Under the pieces are notes generated by a model. The model made no database searches and was not told where the DNA came from. It saw only the letters and a program-made list of their open reading frames with translations. Of a DNA stretch of 64,000 nucleotides, positions 17,701 to 27,100 are shown one piece after another (the stretch's first letter is position 1; the number at the start of each line of letters is the position of its first letter). The stretch covers positions 1 to 64,000 of the forward strand of contig JAFIGE010000003.1 of assembly GCA_020831585.1 (NCBI GenBank), given 5' to 3'. This DNA comes from Opitutales bacterium (GTDB lineage Bacteria; Verrucomicrobiota; Verrucomicrobiia; Opitutales; Oceanipulchritudinaceae). Both the position numbers and the translations under genes were made by a program.

Positions 17701-18409
17701 GGGCTTCGTGGACGGCGTCGGAGGGAGTGCCCGCCCGTTTGAGACGGTCACGGCACGTTTTGTCGAAGGAAACCTCCTCGCCGCCTGCCCGGGCGATCTT
17801 GTCGATCACCTCACCGGCGAGCCGCTCAATCTCGTCACCCCCACGGGCCGACGCTACGTCATCCCCGCCACGCTCGTTCCGCCCCCCGGATCGCTCCTTT
17901 CCATCACCGGCTTTACCGACGCGCTGCCTGGTTCCTGCCCGGGGCGGCCGCTCGAACCCTTCCTCATCCGTCTCGTCCATCTCGCTCTCGGCGGGGAGGC
18001 GCGCGACGACCTTATTCCGCCTTCCTGGACGCGCCTCTTTTTTGTCGAAGGCGCGGACCCCTTTGCCGATCTGGATGGCGACGGCTATTCCGTGCTACAG
18101 GAATTCCTTGCCGGAACGGACCCCACCGATCCCCTGAGCCTCCCCGCCGATCCGCCTGTGGATCTCGGCCCGCCGCCCGTGGTTATTGAGGAGGCGGGTG
18201 GGGTGCATACCTACACGTTCCGGTTCCCTTATCCCGGCCTCTATGCCTCCCGCACGGCCTTTCGCCTCTTCGTTTCGTCGGATCTGGTAAACTTTGTCGA
18301 TACCGGCTTCCACGCGGCCCACGCAGGCGATGACACCTGGCAGCTGACCCTCGATCTCTCGGCCTATCCCGGCCCCCTCTTCGCCTTCTTCCGCATGGAA
18401 TTCCGTTGA
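14765..18409 (+). CDS. Giant exported protein C, FG-GAP/VCBS-like with calcium-type loops
   Basis: A 1214-residue exported protein. The signal peptide ends near residue 25 (LFLSAVLWLPAA). Right after it, GDFNGDGVADIALVD (about 38-52) is an FG-GAP/VCBS-type calcium loop opening a region that resembles beta-propeller blades. Two further EF-hand or thrombospondin-3-like segments occur: DCNGDGIPD and DSDGNGVSD (about 575-610) and DLDGDGYSVLQEF (about 1102-1114). The last ~90 residues form a beta module with SSDLVNFVDTG and the ending FFRMEFR, similar in layout to the C-termini of the secreted proteins at 50120-56290. The ATG overlaps the protein B stop by 4 bp. It probably folds in a calcium-dependent way outside the cell; partner and function are unknown. 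Confidence 0.8.
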   Translation: MNRPFRRLLVPAALFLSAVLWLPAAQVSRTSGEILLRGDFNGDGVADIALVDLNAGGLRIGFGFFDGGFSWVNLASGLPSVEDAAVGKIDFPDRDQIILASATGNRIRVLTPGASGVPEPPRDIFVPGIGPGTVALPQLGPFPSGALADFAVGTTKDGIGTVPRLHFVRNADPATLLASADLPVPPERLRIYQPRTSDLPRLGFTYFTETGGFFRLINSGGLPPFSTHFEISGLAPGTEVLSGFFRSDATNATFLFFVPGDSGFVARLAVFLSGQYLLFPPTFMDLEVAIERLEVIGAPGQQRLAAFLADGSVRFYHFEGAPSSAPELLGTFTPPPGERYLHAFPVWGAPDNLELLAGSSGVSTRLEAYTRAPDGTYSLARSDALVPPMARSGASTLLLFTSDPFASLNASLRARLAAGDWTLAAAVGVSPNQAVADVALFGDAASGLVEAGTVTFARPADALFALPNQLRPDVSAFSLDSADGALRGEATLQPDGGHFRSSVRASLQFRDPADAGIGELLYRIGPSQPWQPYSGPFVVGETARVEWLWRDVANLEASAIRQADFIIEQAPWEADCNGDGIPDFVRSALGLDPCGPADSDGNGVSDFLEILLGAEPADLLDPDFPFPAPAPGEFAPPRPTGVNDLSQFDLAVTPISTTGQPGFPPALALSLNGVATEDTFGTVVSVRDLNGRLVGRPGGVPDFGGTAPTFIETRAQGLPGVPDPSALITRLGSNDPRRFLVVTTGTRFEIDFTSPDPARGRELLGFVPLPRLQPAEIAYTFEGRPPAEEAAAWIAAARAAYAAIENELVATTLSWETTLSALLAEYIMGRLLHERGVLPAPTLTLTPFRTSETSVEPDFEIFPEPDYIDLRVGFEVEPLTLLSLEEPDDSGQAYRLHAILGYVADRLADPTDSGAQALRQLAAAVYQASARELHGRPLEFRSPIDVLREFFWSGELDEPYAEAATLSPANIAAAIVAREGFVDGVGGSARPFETVTARFVEGNLLAACPGDLVDHLTGEPLNLVTPTGRRYVIPATLVPPPGSLLSITGFTDALPGSCPGRPLEPFLIRLVHLALGGEARDDLIPPSWTRLFFVEGADPFADLDGDGYSVLQEFLAGTDPTDPLSLPADPPVDLGPPPVVIEEAGGVHTYTFRFPYPGLYASRTAFRLFVSSDLVNFVDTGFHAAHAGDDTWQLTLDLSAYPGPLFAFFRMEFR

Positions 18410-18532
18410 AAGCACACGTTTTCCAATAGGCCGATCACCCCCTTTACAAAGGAGATACACGCGCCCCCAAACGACAACCCACTTGGCGCAGAAATTGCTG
18501 AATGAATTTATGACCTCTTTGAAGCTCCCTGG

Positions 18533-18973
18533 TTACGTTTTTAAGGGGTTTCGGAGAGCGTCTTCATCGGTGATAAAGGATGCACGGATGCCGTCTTCGT
18601 CCCGCTCAAAAACGATTCTCTTTTGGAACCGGGGACATTCCTAAAGGTGAAGCGCGACGGGGTTCTTCTCGCCCTCAAAGAAAGCGGCCCCTTCGGCGGC
18701 GAGGCGGGTGGGATCGGGATGGGTGTTGGGATTGGCGCCGTGGGCGAAGATCTCTTCGTGTTCCCGGAGGGCGCAATTGCCGGAAAGAAAAATGCCGAAG
18801 GGCGTGCCGTGCAAAAGGAGACAGGGGAGGCCTTCTTTTGCGTTTTCGGGGGCGGCGAGAAAAGCGGCGATCTCGTCTTTGTCTTCCAAATTGTTGCACA
18901 CCCGTCCCATAAGCGCTGCATCGCGCTGAGCGATCCGCTCAACTGTGGGTTTCAATGTCGATTTGATGAGCAA
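18533..18973 (-). pseudogene. Decayed ankyrin-like fragment with in-frame amber codon
   Basis: A leftward frame of about 146 codons interrupted by TAG at 18643-18641. Upstream of the stop the frame reads as plausible protein, with EEIFAHGANPN resembling an ankyrin-repeat turn. After the TAG it continues in the same frame as plausible protein (KRIVFERDEDGIRASFITD) to TAA at 18535-18533. The only available start is TTG at 18973, and coding-like sequence (REVISDL) continues a few codons upstream before a stop, so the 5' end also looks lost. I read this as a nonsense-mutated, 5'-truncated gene. A short 110-residue product is the alternative. Confidence 0.4.
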
Positions 18974-19016
18974 GTCAGAAATGACTTCGCGGGATCATTA
19001 CCGGCAATCAGGCGGG

Positions 19017-19113
19017 TGCTGTCCCATGGCCGCATGGGTTTATGGAGCCAAGCCTGGCAAATAAGCTGTCTGCGAGCAGGTTTTCATGCGCCATCGCTCA
19101 CCTGCTGTCCCAT
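19017..19113. repeat. Direct repeat TGCTGTCCCAT near the IS remnant end
   Basis: The 11-mer TGCTGTCCCAT occurs at 19017-19027 and again at 19103-19113, bracketing the terminal part of the transposase remnant. It may be part of a duplicated insertion-sequence terminus. The function is not established. Confidence 0.5.
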
Positions 19114-19486
19114 AGAATGAGAGAATCTCGCCGAGATCGTAGCGGTCCCAGGCGATGCCGCGCAGCAGGGTGAAGAGCCGCGTGAAGCTGTGCGGCCACT
19201 TCCAGCACCACTGCTGGAAACGCAGCAGCACGTAGAGCAGCAGGGCGGCCCACAACTGCCAGCGGATAGGGTGTTTGCTGTGCCTGAGGAAGTCACAGAC
19301 CTGCAGAGTCTGCTTGATTTTCTTGAAGAAGACCTCGATCAACCAACGGCTTTTGTAGAGATCGCAGACACTTCCGGCAGCCCAATCGAGGTTGTTGGTG
19401 ATGAAGGCTTCCGCGCTTTTGCGGGGTGTGCCCGCCGGGTTTGAGCCTGTCAGGGGTTCGTCGCCGGCGGAATTTTCCTCTTCAAT
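19040..19486 (-). pseudogene. IS4-type transposase C-terminal remnant
   Basis: Only the C-terminal part of a DDE transposase of the IS4/Transposase_11 type remains. FITNNLDWAAGSVCDLYKSR and LIEVFFKKIKQTLQ contain the catalytic Glu helix (YKSRWLIEVFF pattern), followed by the usual tail (LWAALLLYVLLR, FTRLFTLLRGIAWDRYDL). The N-terminal two-thirds with the two catalytic Asp residues are absent. The frame abuts the miaB stop with only a TTG available as start, so it is not an independent functional gene. A hairpin with arms CCCATG and CATGGG (19023-19038) lies just past the stop, possibly the old IS end. Confidence 0.8.
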
Positions 19487-20865
19487 CAAACGGCGGTCAG
19501 GACCGGCGTGCGTTCGTCAATCAGAACCAGCTCGCCGAGAAGGGTGCTCACCGTCGCGGAGAGTGCCCGAACGGGAACGATTTCACCCACCAGGCGCTCG
19601 CTGGCGGGGAAGATGACTTTGCGGTTCTCCGGGGTGCGGCCCTGATACATGGACTCCCCGCGCTTCGCCGGGCCTTCCACCAGGACTTGCAGCGTTTGCC
19701 CCACCGTGGACTCGTTGCGCCGCAGCGAGTGCTTGGCGAGGATGTCGAGGAGCACCTGATTGCGAGCCTCTTTCACCTCGGCGGGCACGTCATCGGGCAA
19801 CTCGGCGGCGCGCGTGCCGGAGCGTTCAGAATAGCGGAAGATAAAGGCCATATCGAAGCCAATCTCGTCGAAGAAGCGGCGGGTCTCCTCAAAGTCGGCA
19901 TCGGTCTCGCCGGGATACCCGACAATCACGTCCGTGGAAAGGGCGATGTTGGGCTGCACTGCACGCAGCTGCTCCACGATTTCCCGGAAACGTCGCGTGG
20001 TGTAGGGGCGGCGCATCTCCCGAAGGACGCGGTCCGAACCGCTTTGCAGGGGCAGGTGAACATAAGGCATCAGCTTGGGAAGGCGACCGTAGGCTTCCAC
20101 GAGATCACGCTGGAACCCGCGCGGATGCGGGGAGGTGAATCGAATACGTTCGAGCCCTTCGATGGCGTCGACCCGCTCCAGCAACTGCACGAAGGGGCTC
20201 TTTTTGTCCACGAAGGGCATTTGGCGGATGCCGTAGTTGTTCACGATCTGCCCGAGGAGGGTAACTTCGCGGGTGCCTTTGGCCACAAGTTCGCGGATTT
20301 CCGCGCAGATCGAGTCCATTTCACGGTAGCGCTCGGCTCCGCGGGTCTTGGGCACGATGCAAAAGCTGCAGTGCATGTTACACCCCTGCATGATGCTCAC
20401 GAAGGCCGAAACCTGGCGCTCTTCGCCGTGTTCGCGAATGGTTTCGGCGGAGCCTTCTTCCTCGTCGAGGTCAACCAGCGTGGAGGGGCGGGGGCCGAGA
20501 CCCCGCTGGCTGGCAAGCACGGCATCCAGCATCTCGGGCACGCGGTGAAATTTTTGCGTGCCCACGAGGAGATCCAGATCGGGAAGTTGATCAAGGAGCG
20601 CCTCGCCGCGGTTTTGCGCCATGCAGCCCATGATGCCGACAACGAAATTGGGATCGCGGCGCTTCCGTTTGGCGAGGCGGCCGGTCTTGCCGATGGCCTT
20701 TTGCTCCGCCTGATCGCGCACCGCGCAGGTGTTGAGGAGCACGATGTCGGCGTCGTTTTCATGGTCCACCATGCTGTATCCGCGCCCGCGCAGTAGGGTG
20801 GCCACGGCGTCGGAGTCACGCTCGTTCATCTGGCAACCATAGGTTTTAATGTAGACGCGGTTCAT
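19486..20865 (-). CDS. miaB: tRNA-2-methylthio-N6-dimethylallyladenosine synthase MiaB
   Basis: Radical-SAM methylthiotransferase that converts i6A37 to ms2i6A37 in tRNAs reading UNN codons. At 459 residues it has the full MiaB layout: N-terminal UPF0004 domain with three cluster cysteines (TYGCQMN at 9-14, LLNTCAVRDQ, GIMGCMAQ), the radical-SAM motif GCNMHCSFC near residue 160 followed by VPKTRG, and a C-terminal TRAM domain (VLVEGPAKRGESMYQGRTPE). TYGCQMNERDSD is typical of MiaB rather than RimO or MtaB. The gene is transcribed leftward and its stop abuts the transposase remnant, so downstream sequence has been replaced by insertion debris without truncating the enzyme. Confidence 0.96.
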   Translation of the reverse strand: MNRVYIKTYGCQMNERDSDAVATLLRGRGYSMVDHENDADIVLLNTCAVRDQAEQKAIGKTGRLAKRKRRDPNFVVGIMGCMAQNRGEALLDQLPDLDLLVGTQKFHRVPEMLDAVLASQRGLGPRPSTLVDLDEEEGSAETIREHGEERQVSAFVSIMQGCNMHCSFCIVPKTRGAERYREMDSICAEIRELVAKGTREVTLLGQIVNNYGIRQMPFVDKKSPFVQLLERVDAIEGLERIRFTSPHPRGFQRDLVEAYGRLPKLMPYVHLPLQSGSDRVLREMRRPYTTRRFREIVEQLRAVQPNIALSTDVIVGYPGETDADFEETRRFFDEIGFDMAFIFRYSERSGTRAAELPDDVPAEVKEARNQVLLDILAKHSLRRNESTVGQTLQVLVEGPAKRGESMYQGRTPENRKVIFPASERLVGEIVPVRALSATVSTLLGELVLIDERTPVLTAV

Positions 20866-20995
20866 GAAAAAAAGAGCGTCACTTCAAGCCGACCAGGCGG
20901 CGGGGTCAAGCACGGCCAGCGGGACGGACCGGCACGGTTGTAGCCACAAAATGTATCATCGGGTCAGAATCATTCGGCGGCTCCCGTCGGACGTG

Positions 20996-21991
20996 TCAGC
21001 GAAGTCTAAACAGAGAAGATGCATCCTCCTCAGAAAACAGGGACTTGGGGCGTTTCGGACGTTTGGGGAAATACTTTCCTTTGTTTTCCGCTGTCCACGC
21101 CTCAATAAAGGCTTTTAATCCGATGATTCCTCCCCGCGTCATGTGGCGAAGCTGGCAAAGCAACGATTCCCCCCGGGTGAGGGTGCCGCCTTGGCGGAGC
21201 GTCCGCTCCAAACCCTCCTTCGAGACTGTGCCCCCCTTGCCCGGATCGCTCCCGGAAACAAACAACCGCCGACGATACAGCGCGGCGATCTCCTCGATCG
21301 ACTCCGCATGTTCCGCCGCCAGGCGCACAAACAGCGGAAAGCGGCTGAATCCCCTCCGCGTGCCCGCCGCTTCCCCGTAGCCGCTGAAGCGATAGTCCTT
21401 GGGATCCTTCACGATCCCCGCCCGCACCGCATTCAAATCGATATACGCCGCCACCGCTGTCAGCGCCGCCGCCGAATCCTCCACTAAAACACTGTGGAAA
21501 CGCTCCTCCCAGAGCGTCCCCAGGCGGTCCTGTTTCCGGTTGTGGATGATCGAAAAGCGTTGTTTGAGGATTTTCACAAACATCGGCAGTGAGCCCATGC
21601 GCCCGATCAGCAGGGTCCGCATGCGTTCGCGGATCTCTCCCCCGGCGGCCAAAGCCCGATCAATGCGGAAAAAGGAGAGCGGTTGCCCCTTCCGCTCCTC
21701 GCCATAGAGCAAGCGCGCCCGTCGGCGAAGCTCTTCATCATCCGGTTCCCCCGGCGAAGCCGGCACCTCCACCAGGAGATGAAAGTGGTTGTCCAGAATC
21801 GCATACGTGAGCACCCTCACCCCGCAAAACGCCTCCACCCGCCGCAGCAATCCGCGGAAGACCTCCTTGTCCACATCGGTCAGACGAAACGACCGGTCAA
21901 CCACCCGGCTGACAACGTGATAATACGCCCGGGCACCCCTGATCAGTATCCGGGGCGCACGGCGGGACTTCGGTGGAATCAATTGCATCAT
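20996..21991 (-). CDS. REP-associated tyrosine transposase-like protein (RAYT, Y1_Tnp)
   Basis: A 331-residue protein of the TnpA_REP/IS200-like HUH superfamily. Features are GARAYYHVVSRV at residues 19-30, the metal-binding HUH motif HFHLLVEV (His69, His71), and YIDLNAVRAGIV, the usual RAYT catalytic tyrosine segment. RAYTs are single-copy domesticated transposases that bind and cleave REP hairpins and are held to spread REP/REPIN elements. No IS ends or accessory genes flank it, consistent with a RAYT rather than a mobile IS200. ATG start at 21991 or 21988 is preferred over a TTG at 22030. An inverted pair of REP-like hairpins at 49894-49948 is a possible substrate. The extended C-terminal part beyond the Y1 domain is not recognised. 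Confidence 0.85.
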   Translation of the reverse strand: MMQLIPPKSRRAPRILIRGARAYYHVVSRVVDRSFRLTDVDKEVFRGLLRRVEAFCGVRVLTYAILDNHFHLLVEVPASPGEPDDEELRRRARLLYGEERKGQPLSFFRIDRALAAGGEIRERMRTLLIGRMGSLPMFVKILKQRFSIIHNRKQDRLGTLWEERFHSVLVEDSAAALTAVAAYIDLNAVRAGIVKDPKDYRFSGYGEAAGTRRGFSRFPLFVRLAAEHAESIEEIAALYRRRLFVSGSDPGKGGTVSKEGLERTLRQGGTLTRGESLLCQLRHMTRGGIIGLKAFIEAWTAENKGKYFPKRPKRPKSLFSEEDASSLFRLR

Positions 21992-22064
21992 GGTAACTTC
22001 ACAATCTGCTCCAAGAACCACACGAGTCAAGAAAAAATATATCAGGTATATTTATTTTTGATTA

Positions 22065-23069
22065 TTAGCGCTGATGGCGGGCTTCGGCTTCTGCGCGGCG
22101 GAGGGCTTGGGCGGCCATTTCGAGTTCAAAAAGGGATCCGAAGAAAGCGGCCTCGACAGCGGGTTGCTCGAAGGTGAGGCGGTTGACGCCGGAATCGAAG
22201 CGCCAGCGGCCCCAGTGGGCGAGGAGGGTGTTGATCGCTTCGAGGGCGAGGGCGAGCAGGTCGATCTCCAGCGCGCGCAGTTGCTCGATGCGCTGCAGGG
22301 CGGGATCTTGCAAGATACGTTCGGTTTCGGCAATGGCAATGCGGCGGGTGCGGTCGTCGAGATCGAGGGTCTTCCATCCTGCATGGTAGCGTTCACCGAG
22401 GCTCTCCAAATGATCGAGGACGGCACGCGTGGCCGCATAGGCGGCGGCAAATCCGTCGCGGTCGGCCTCCAAGTCTTCGCGCCGGGTTCGGTGCAGCCAG
22501 GTGTCGGGCGACAGGCCGGCGGTGGCTTCCTGGGCGACGACCCAGCGGTCGAGAGTGCGGGCGAGTTCTTCGAGCACCTGTTCGTCGATTGCGCGAAGGC
22601 GGGCGATGGTGGCGCGGTCGAGGCTGCCCGCGTAGCGTTCAAAGCGTTCTCCCATGGCTTGCCACGTATCAGCGGATGGGCGCTCGGTGCGCGAGGTGCC
22701 CGTGGAGAGGATACGGCGGCTTTCGGCGAGACGGGCGTTTATTTCGGCATCGTGGGCCACCTGGAGCGTGCGGCCGTGGATGAGGAGGCCGAGCCCTCCG
22801 CAAGCGACGAGGGCGAGGAGTACGGGATCGTAGGTCGAACGCTCTCGCGCGGATCGAATCCACAAAAGAGCCGTAAGAAGATAAGAGAGCCCGACCCAAC
22901 CGGCCACCCAGACCCAGACAGGTGCCAGCGCCTCCCAAAAGGCGAGGCTTTGCGGATAGGCGGTGAGTCGATAGTGGGTGAGGATGCCGAGGCCGGCAAG
23001 GATGAGGAGGGTCACCCAGGAGGGGACGTAAAGGGGCGGGGGAGCCGGATCGCGCGGTTGACCGGTCAT
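22065..23069 (-). CDS. Membrane protein with helical cytoplasmic domain, unknown function
   Basis: A 334-residue protein with three hydrophobic segments in the first ~100 residues (about 17-36, 46-70 and 81-97), then a long charged, mostly helical region rich in Arg, Glu, Leu and Ala, likely coiled coil in parts (SLDRATIARLRAIDEQVLEE and following). No catalytic motif is visible and I do not recognise a family. Its start overlaps the TatD gene stop by 4 bp (23066-23069), indicating co-translation with tatD. The RAYT gene begins about 75 bp beyond its stop on the same strand. Confidence 0.75.
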   Translation of the reverse strand: MTGQPRDPAPPPLYVPSWVTLLILAGLGILTHYRLTAYPQSLAFWEALAPVWVWVAGWVGLSYLLTALLWIRSARERSTYDPVLLALVACGGLGLLIHGRTLQVAHDAEINARLAESRRILSTGTSRTERPSADTWQAMGERFERYAGSLDRATIARLRAIDEQVLEELARTLDRWVVAQEATAGLSPDTWLHRTRREDLEADRDGFAAAYAATRAVLDHLESLGERYHAGWKTLDLDDRTRRIAIAETERILQDPALQRIEQLRALEIDLLALALEAINTLLAHWGRWRFDSGVNRLTFEQPAVEAAFFGSLFELEMAAQALRRAEAEARHQR

Positions 23070-23869
23070 GGGAGCATGAAGAAACGTCGGGTATTGGCGG
23101 TGGTCAACTCAGCAAGGGTCTCCAGCGGCATGTCCAGCTCGCGCGCGAGGGCCTCTGCCACGTGGCGCACGTAGGCGGGTTCGTTGGGTCGACCACGGTG
23201 GGGCTCGGGCGTGAGGTAGGGGGCATCGGTTTCCACCATGAGACGGGCGGGGTCCTGGGCGCGCGCGGAAGCCCGCACGGGGTCGGCATTTTTTGCCTTG
23301 TAGCTCACGATGCCGGTAAAGGAGGCCCAGCCGCCGCGATCACGCAGGATGGCAAGGGATTCCGGGCCTTCTACGAAGCAATGGAAAACGACCTTTCGCC
23401 AGTCCACGCCGCTCTCATCGATCATACGCACACAGTCGGCAAAGGCGTTGCGCGAATGCACGATCACCGGGCAATCGAGCTGGTAGGCCAGTTCAAGCTG
23501 GGCCTTGAAGGCGGCCGTTTGGCGTGACCGCACTTCCACCGCTTCATCAGGGAATTTGGGCAAATGAAAATAATCCAAGCCAATTTCCCCCAGGGCCACG
23601 GGCAGCGGATCGGTTGCAAAGTAGGAAGGGATGGCCTTGATTTCATCGGCCCAGGTGTCCTCCACGCAGCCCGGATGGATGCCCACCGTCCAATGGACAC
23701 GCCCCGGATGCTTTTCCGCGATGGAGCGGTAGAGTTCCCAATCCTTCAGTCCGGTTCCAACAGTGATGCAGCTCTGCACGCCCGCGGCAAGGGCACGCTC
23801 AAGCACGCTTTCCAGTTCGCCGGCTTTGGCCGCCTTTTCGAGATGACAATGGCTGTCGATCAATTTCAC
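23066..23869 (-). CDS. TatD family metal-dependent hydrolase
   Basis: Amidohydrolase-superfamily protein of the TatD type, a metal-dependent 3'-5' exonuclease/DNase family acting in DNA quality control. Seen: LIDSHCHLEK at the N-terminus (metal His pair), GEIGLDYFH, PVIVHSRNA, FHCFVEG, and near the C-terminus ETDAPYLTPEPHRGRPNEP, the family signature. I prefer the GTG start at 23869, preceded by AAGGG at suitable spacing and opening VKLIDSHCH; in-frame ATGs at 23911 and 23935 add 14-22 residues outside the family fold. From the GTG it is 267 residues, near the usual 255-265. It heads an overlapping pair with the membrane protein downstream. Confidence 0.93.
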   Translation of the reverse strand: MKLIDSHCHLEKAAKAGELESVLERALAAGVQSCITVGTGLKDWELYRSIAEKHPGRVHWTVGIHPGCVEDTWADEIKAIPSYFATDPLPVALGEIGLDYFHLPKFPDEAVEVRSRQTAAFKAQLELAYQLDCPVIVHSRNAFADCVRMIDESGVDWRKVVFHCFVEGPESLAILRDRGGWASFTGIVSYKAKNADPVRASARAQDPARLMVETDAPYLTPEPHRGRPNEPAYVRHVAEALARELDMPLETLAELTTANTRRFFMLP

Positions 23870-24114
23870 AGAGACAAACCCTTCACCAGAACTTGGGGAA
23901 AATCGAGCCATGAAAACAGACTGGTGGGAAATCAATTCCCGGGGGGTGGCAGGTTCACCTCAGTCTTTGCCCTTTTACCCCCCGATTTGTGAAACGGTGA
24001 ACACAGACCGGAATCGCTTTCACGCCGGGCGGGTGGTCCCCATTCGGTTGCGCATGTTGCGCCACCACGCTTTGGAGTGGACGTCTCCAAACGCTTGCGA
24101 AAAGTGATCGGTCG

Positions 24115-27100
24115 ATGCTCCCGGCAAATCCCTTTCTTCAACTCGTTCCCCAGCGTTCCGCGCGCACCCTTCGCCGTATCGAGGCGCTCATTTGGCAAGA
24201 GGTTGCGCCTCTCCCGATCGAGTGGGCCGGTTGCTCGCCACACCGTCGACCCCTCTCGGAAATCCCCACATCGGCCTGGGAGCCGGTGCAGACTCCTTTC
24301 TTTTGGGGCAAACAGTTTGACCACGCGTGGTTTCGTCTGCGCCTGCCGGCTTCGGTGCGCGGCAAGGGCCTCTGGTTACGCTGGGCCGAGCAGGGGGAGA
24401 CCACGGTTTATGTGAACGGGCAGCCCTGGGCGGGTCTCGATGTGGCCCACCGCGAGTGCCCCTTGCCGGACGAGGTCGACGAGGTTTTCCTGGAGGTGGT
24501 CTGCATGGAGTCGGCGATCTGGAAGGCGACTCCCCGCGCCGCGCTCACATCGGAGGGTTGCCGGGTGGAGAAGGCTAGCCTCCTGCGCCGGAACGAAGCC
24601 GCTTGGAAGGCCTACTTTGATTTGCAGGCGGTCCATGAGATCGCGCTTCGTGAATACCAGCAGTGGTGCCCGCGTGGGGCGGAGGGCGACTTTGCATTCG
24701 GTCCGGGTATGCGGGCGCACCTCGACTCGGCTCCCGTTCTCTATCGCCGGTTGCTGCGCGCGCTGGATGAAGCCACGAGCGCCTTCGACAATGGGGGCGT
24801 GGAAGCGCTTTCGGCTTCGCTGGAACCCTACTACGCGGAGCTGCGCGCGCATTCTTCGGACATCGCGGTCGCCCTCACGGGACATGCCCACATCGATCTG
24901 GTTTGGCTCTGGCCGGAGGCGGCGGGGGAGTTCAAGGCTGTGCACACGTTTTCCTCGATGGATCGTCTCATGGAGATGTATCCGGAATTCCGCTTTGGCT
25001 ATAGCCAACCGGCCAGCTACGAAGCAGTCGCGCGGCAGGAACCTGGTCTGATGGAGCGGGTGCGCGCGCGCATTCAATCCGGCCAGTGGGAAGCTCTTGG
25101 GGCGACCTACGTGGAGAGCGATACGCTCATGGCCTGCGGTGAGGCCCTGGCGCGGAGTTTTCTGCTCGGTCAGGAGGGATTTGCGGATTTGAACGGAGAC
25201 CCCTCGCGCATCCTTTGGTTGCCGGATGTTTTTGGATACGCCGGTTGCCTGCCCCAGATCATGCGCCAAACCGGTGTGGACCGATTTTACACGACCAAAC
25301 TGACCTGGGGATCCGTCACCAAATTTCCTTACAGCAGCTTTATTTGGCGGGGCACGGACGGTTCGGAGATTCTCGCCCACGTGAGTCAGGGTTTCGGCTA
25401 CAACTGCGTTGTGAAGCCGCACGAGTTGCGCATCGCCGCCGATGAATACCGCCAGGCCGATGTGCATGGGGAGGTGCTCATGCCCTCCGGCTATGGGGAT
25501 GGGGGCGGGGGGGCCACGGTGGATATGTGCGAGCGAGCGCGCCGCTTCGCTGATCTGGCTGGGGTTCCGCGTGTCAAATGGTCCCGCGTGGATGAATTTT
25601 TCGACCGCCTGGACGCCGTGCGCGCCAGGCTGCCTGTCTATCAGGGTGAGCTCTATTTGCAATATCACCGCGGTGTGCTGACAACCCACGGTGATCTCAA
25701 ATACGCCTTCCGGGCAGCTGAGCGCGCGCTTCAGACGGAAGAGGCGGCGCGCGTCGTGCGGGGATCGGGTCCGATGGATAACCATGCGTGGAAGCGCGTC
25801 GTCTTTTCCCAGTTCCACGATTATATTCCCGGCAGTTCCATTCAGGAGGTTTACGATGAGGGGTTGCCGGAGTTGCGGAAAATCGCCGATGAGGCGGCCC
25901 GAAACACGGCCGGGTTGCTCAATGCGGATGCGCCGCCGGCCGCCGCCGCTCTCTTCAACCCACTGCCCGTCGCCCGCTCTTTCGAGCACGAAAGTCGGCA
26001 TTATCGGATGGCACCCTTGTCCGGCGCGCCCCTCGCGGATTTACCCCGGGTGGCGGATGCGGCCGTGCGTGGCGAAGGCCTTCGCATCGAAAATAGCCGG
26101 GTGCGCGCGGAGTTCACGGCGGAGGGCCGCATAGCGGTCTTTGCTGTGGATGAGTATGAGATTCCGTTCGCGGAAGCGGGCGGACGCCTGGTATTCTATC
26201 CGGACCTTCCCCATCAATTCGACGCATGGGATATCGACCGGCCGACATTGGCCCTCGGTTCTCCCGTTGGCCTCACACATACCGAAACGGCTGTGGATGC
26301 CAGCGGGGCGGCCTGCATTCGCTTCTCGGGTAAAGTGGGTGAAAAGAGTGAATTGTCGCTGCTCTACCGGTTGCGCCCGGAAAGTCCCGTGCTGGATATC
26401 CAAATACAGGGCGAGTGGCGGGAGACGGAAAAGCTCCTGCGCATGGACTTTCCCACCGCCTTTTCCGGTCGCCAGGCGCGATTCGGCGCACCCTTCGGCA
26501 GTGTATTGCGCAGCCAGCAACCGGGCGAACCGCGCGATGAGTCTATGTGGGAAGTGCCTGCGAGCCGCTGGGCCATCGTCAGTGACGACGGTGAGCGCGA
26601 GGGTTTCGCCCTCATGAGCGAGGCGAAATATGGCTGGAGTGCGCGGGAGGGAACGCTCGGCGTGAGCCTTCTGCGCGCGGCCAAGGTCACGATGTCGGGT
26701 ATACATCCGCCCATTCGACGGGAGACGCCACCGAGTCCTTTTTCCGATCAGGGAGAGTTTTGTATCCGATTGGCCATTACGCGATTTGATGCGGGTGCGC
26801 GACGTGAGGAAATGCCCGCCGCCCTCGCCGAGACGCTCTTCACGCCGGCTTTGGTCTATGCCGGGGCAGCAGCGGGAACCGTCTTCGAGGGCCTGGAGGG
26901 TCCGTCGAGCCTCTTGCCGAGCTGGGCCCGGCCAGAGGCCGGGGGATCGTGGGTGCTTCGCATGCACGAGACGATGGGCTGGCGCGGGCGTGCCCGGATT
27001 CGCCTGGCCGATGGATGGGAAGCGATGCTCACGGATCTCGCCGGAAAGGCGGAAGCACCGCTCCAGGACGGGCGCTTTTCCGTCGATCCCTACGCCCTCA

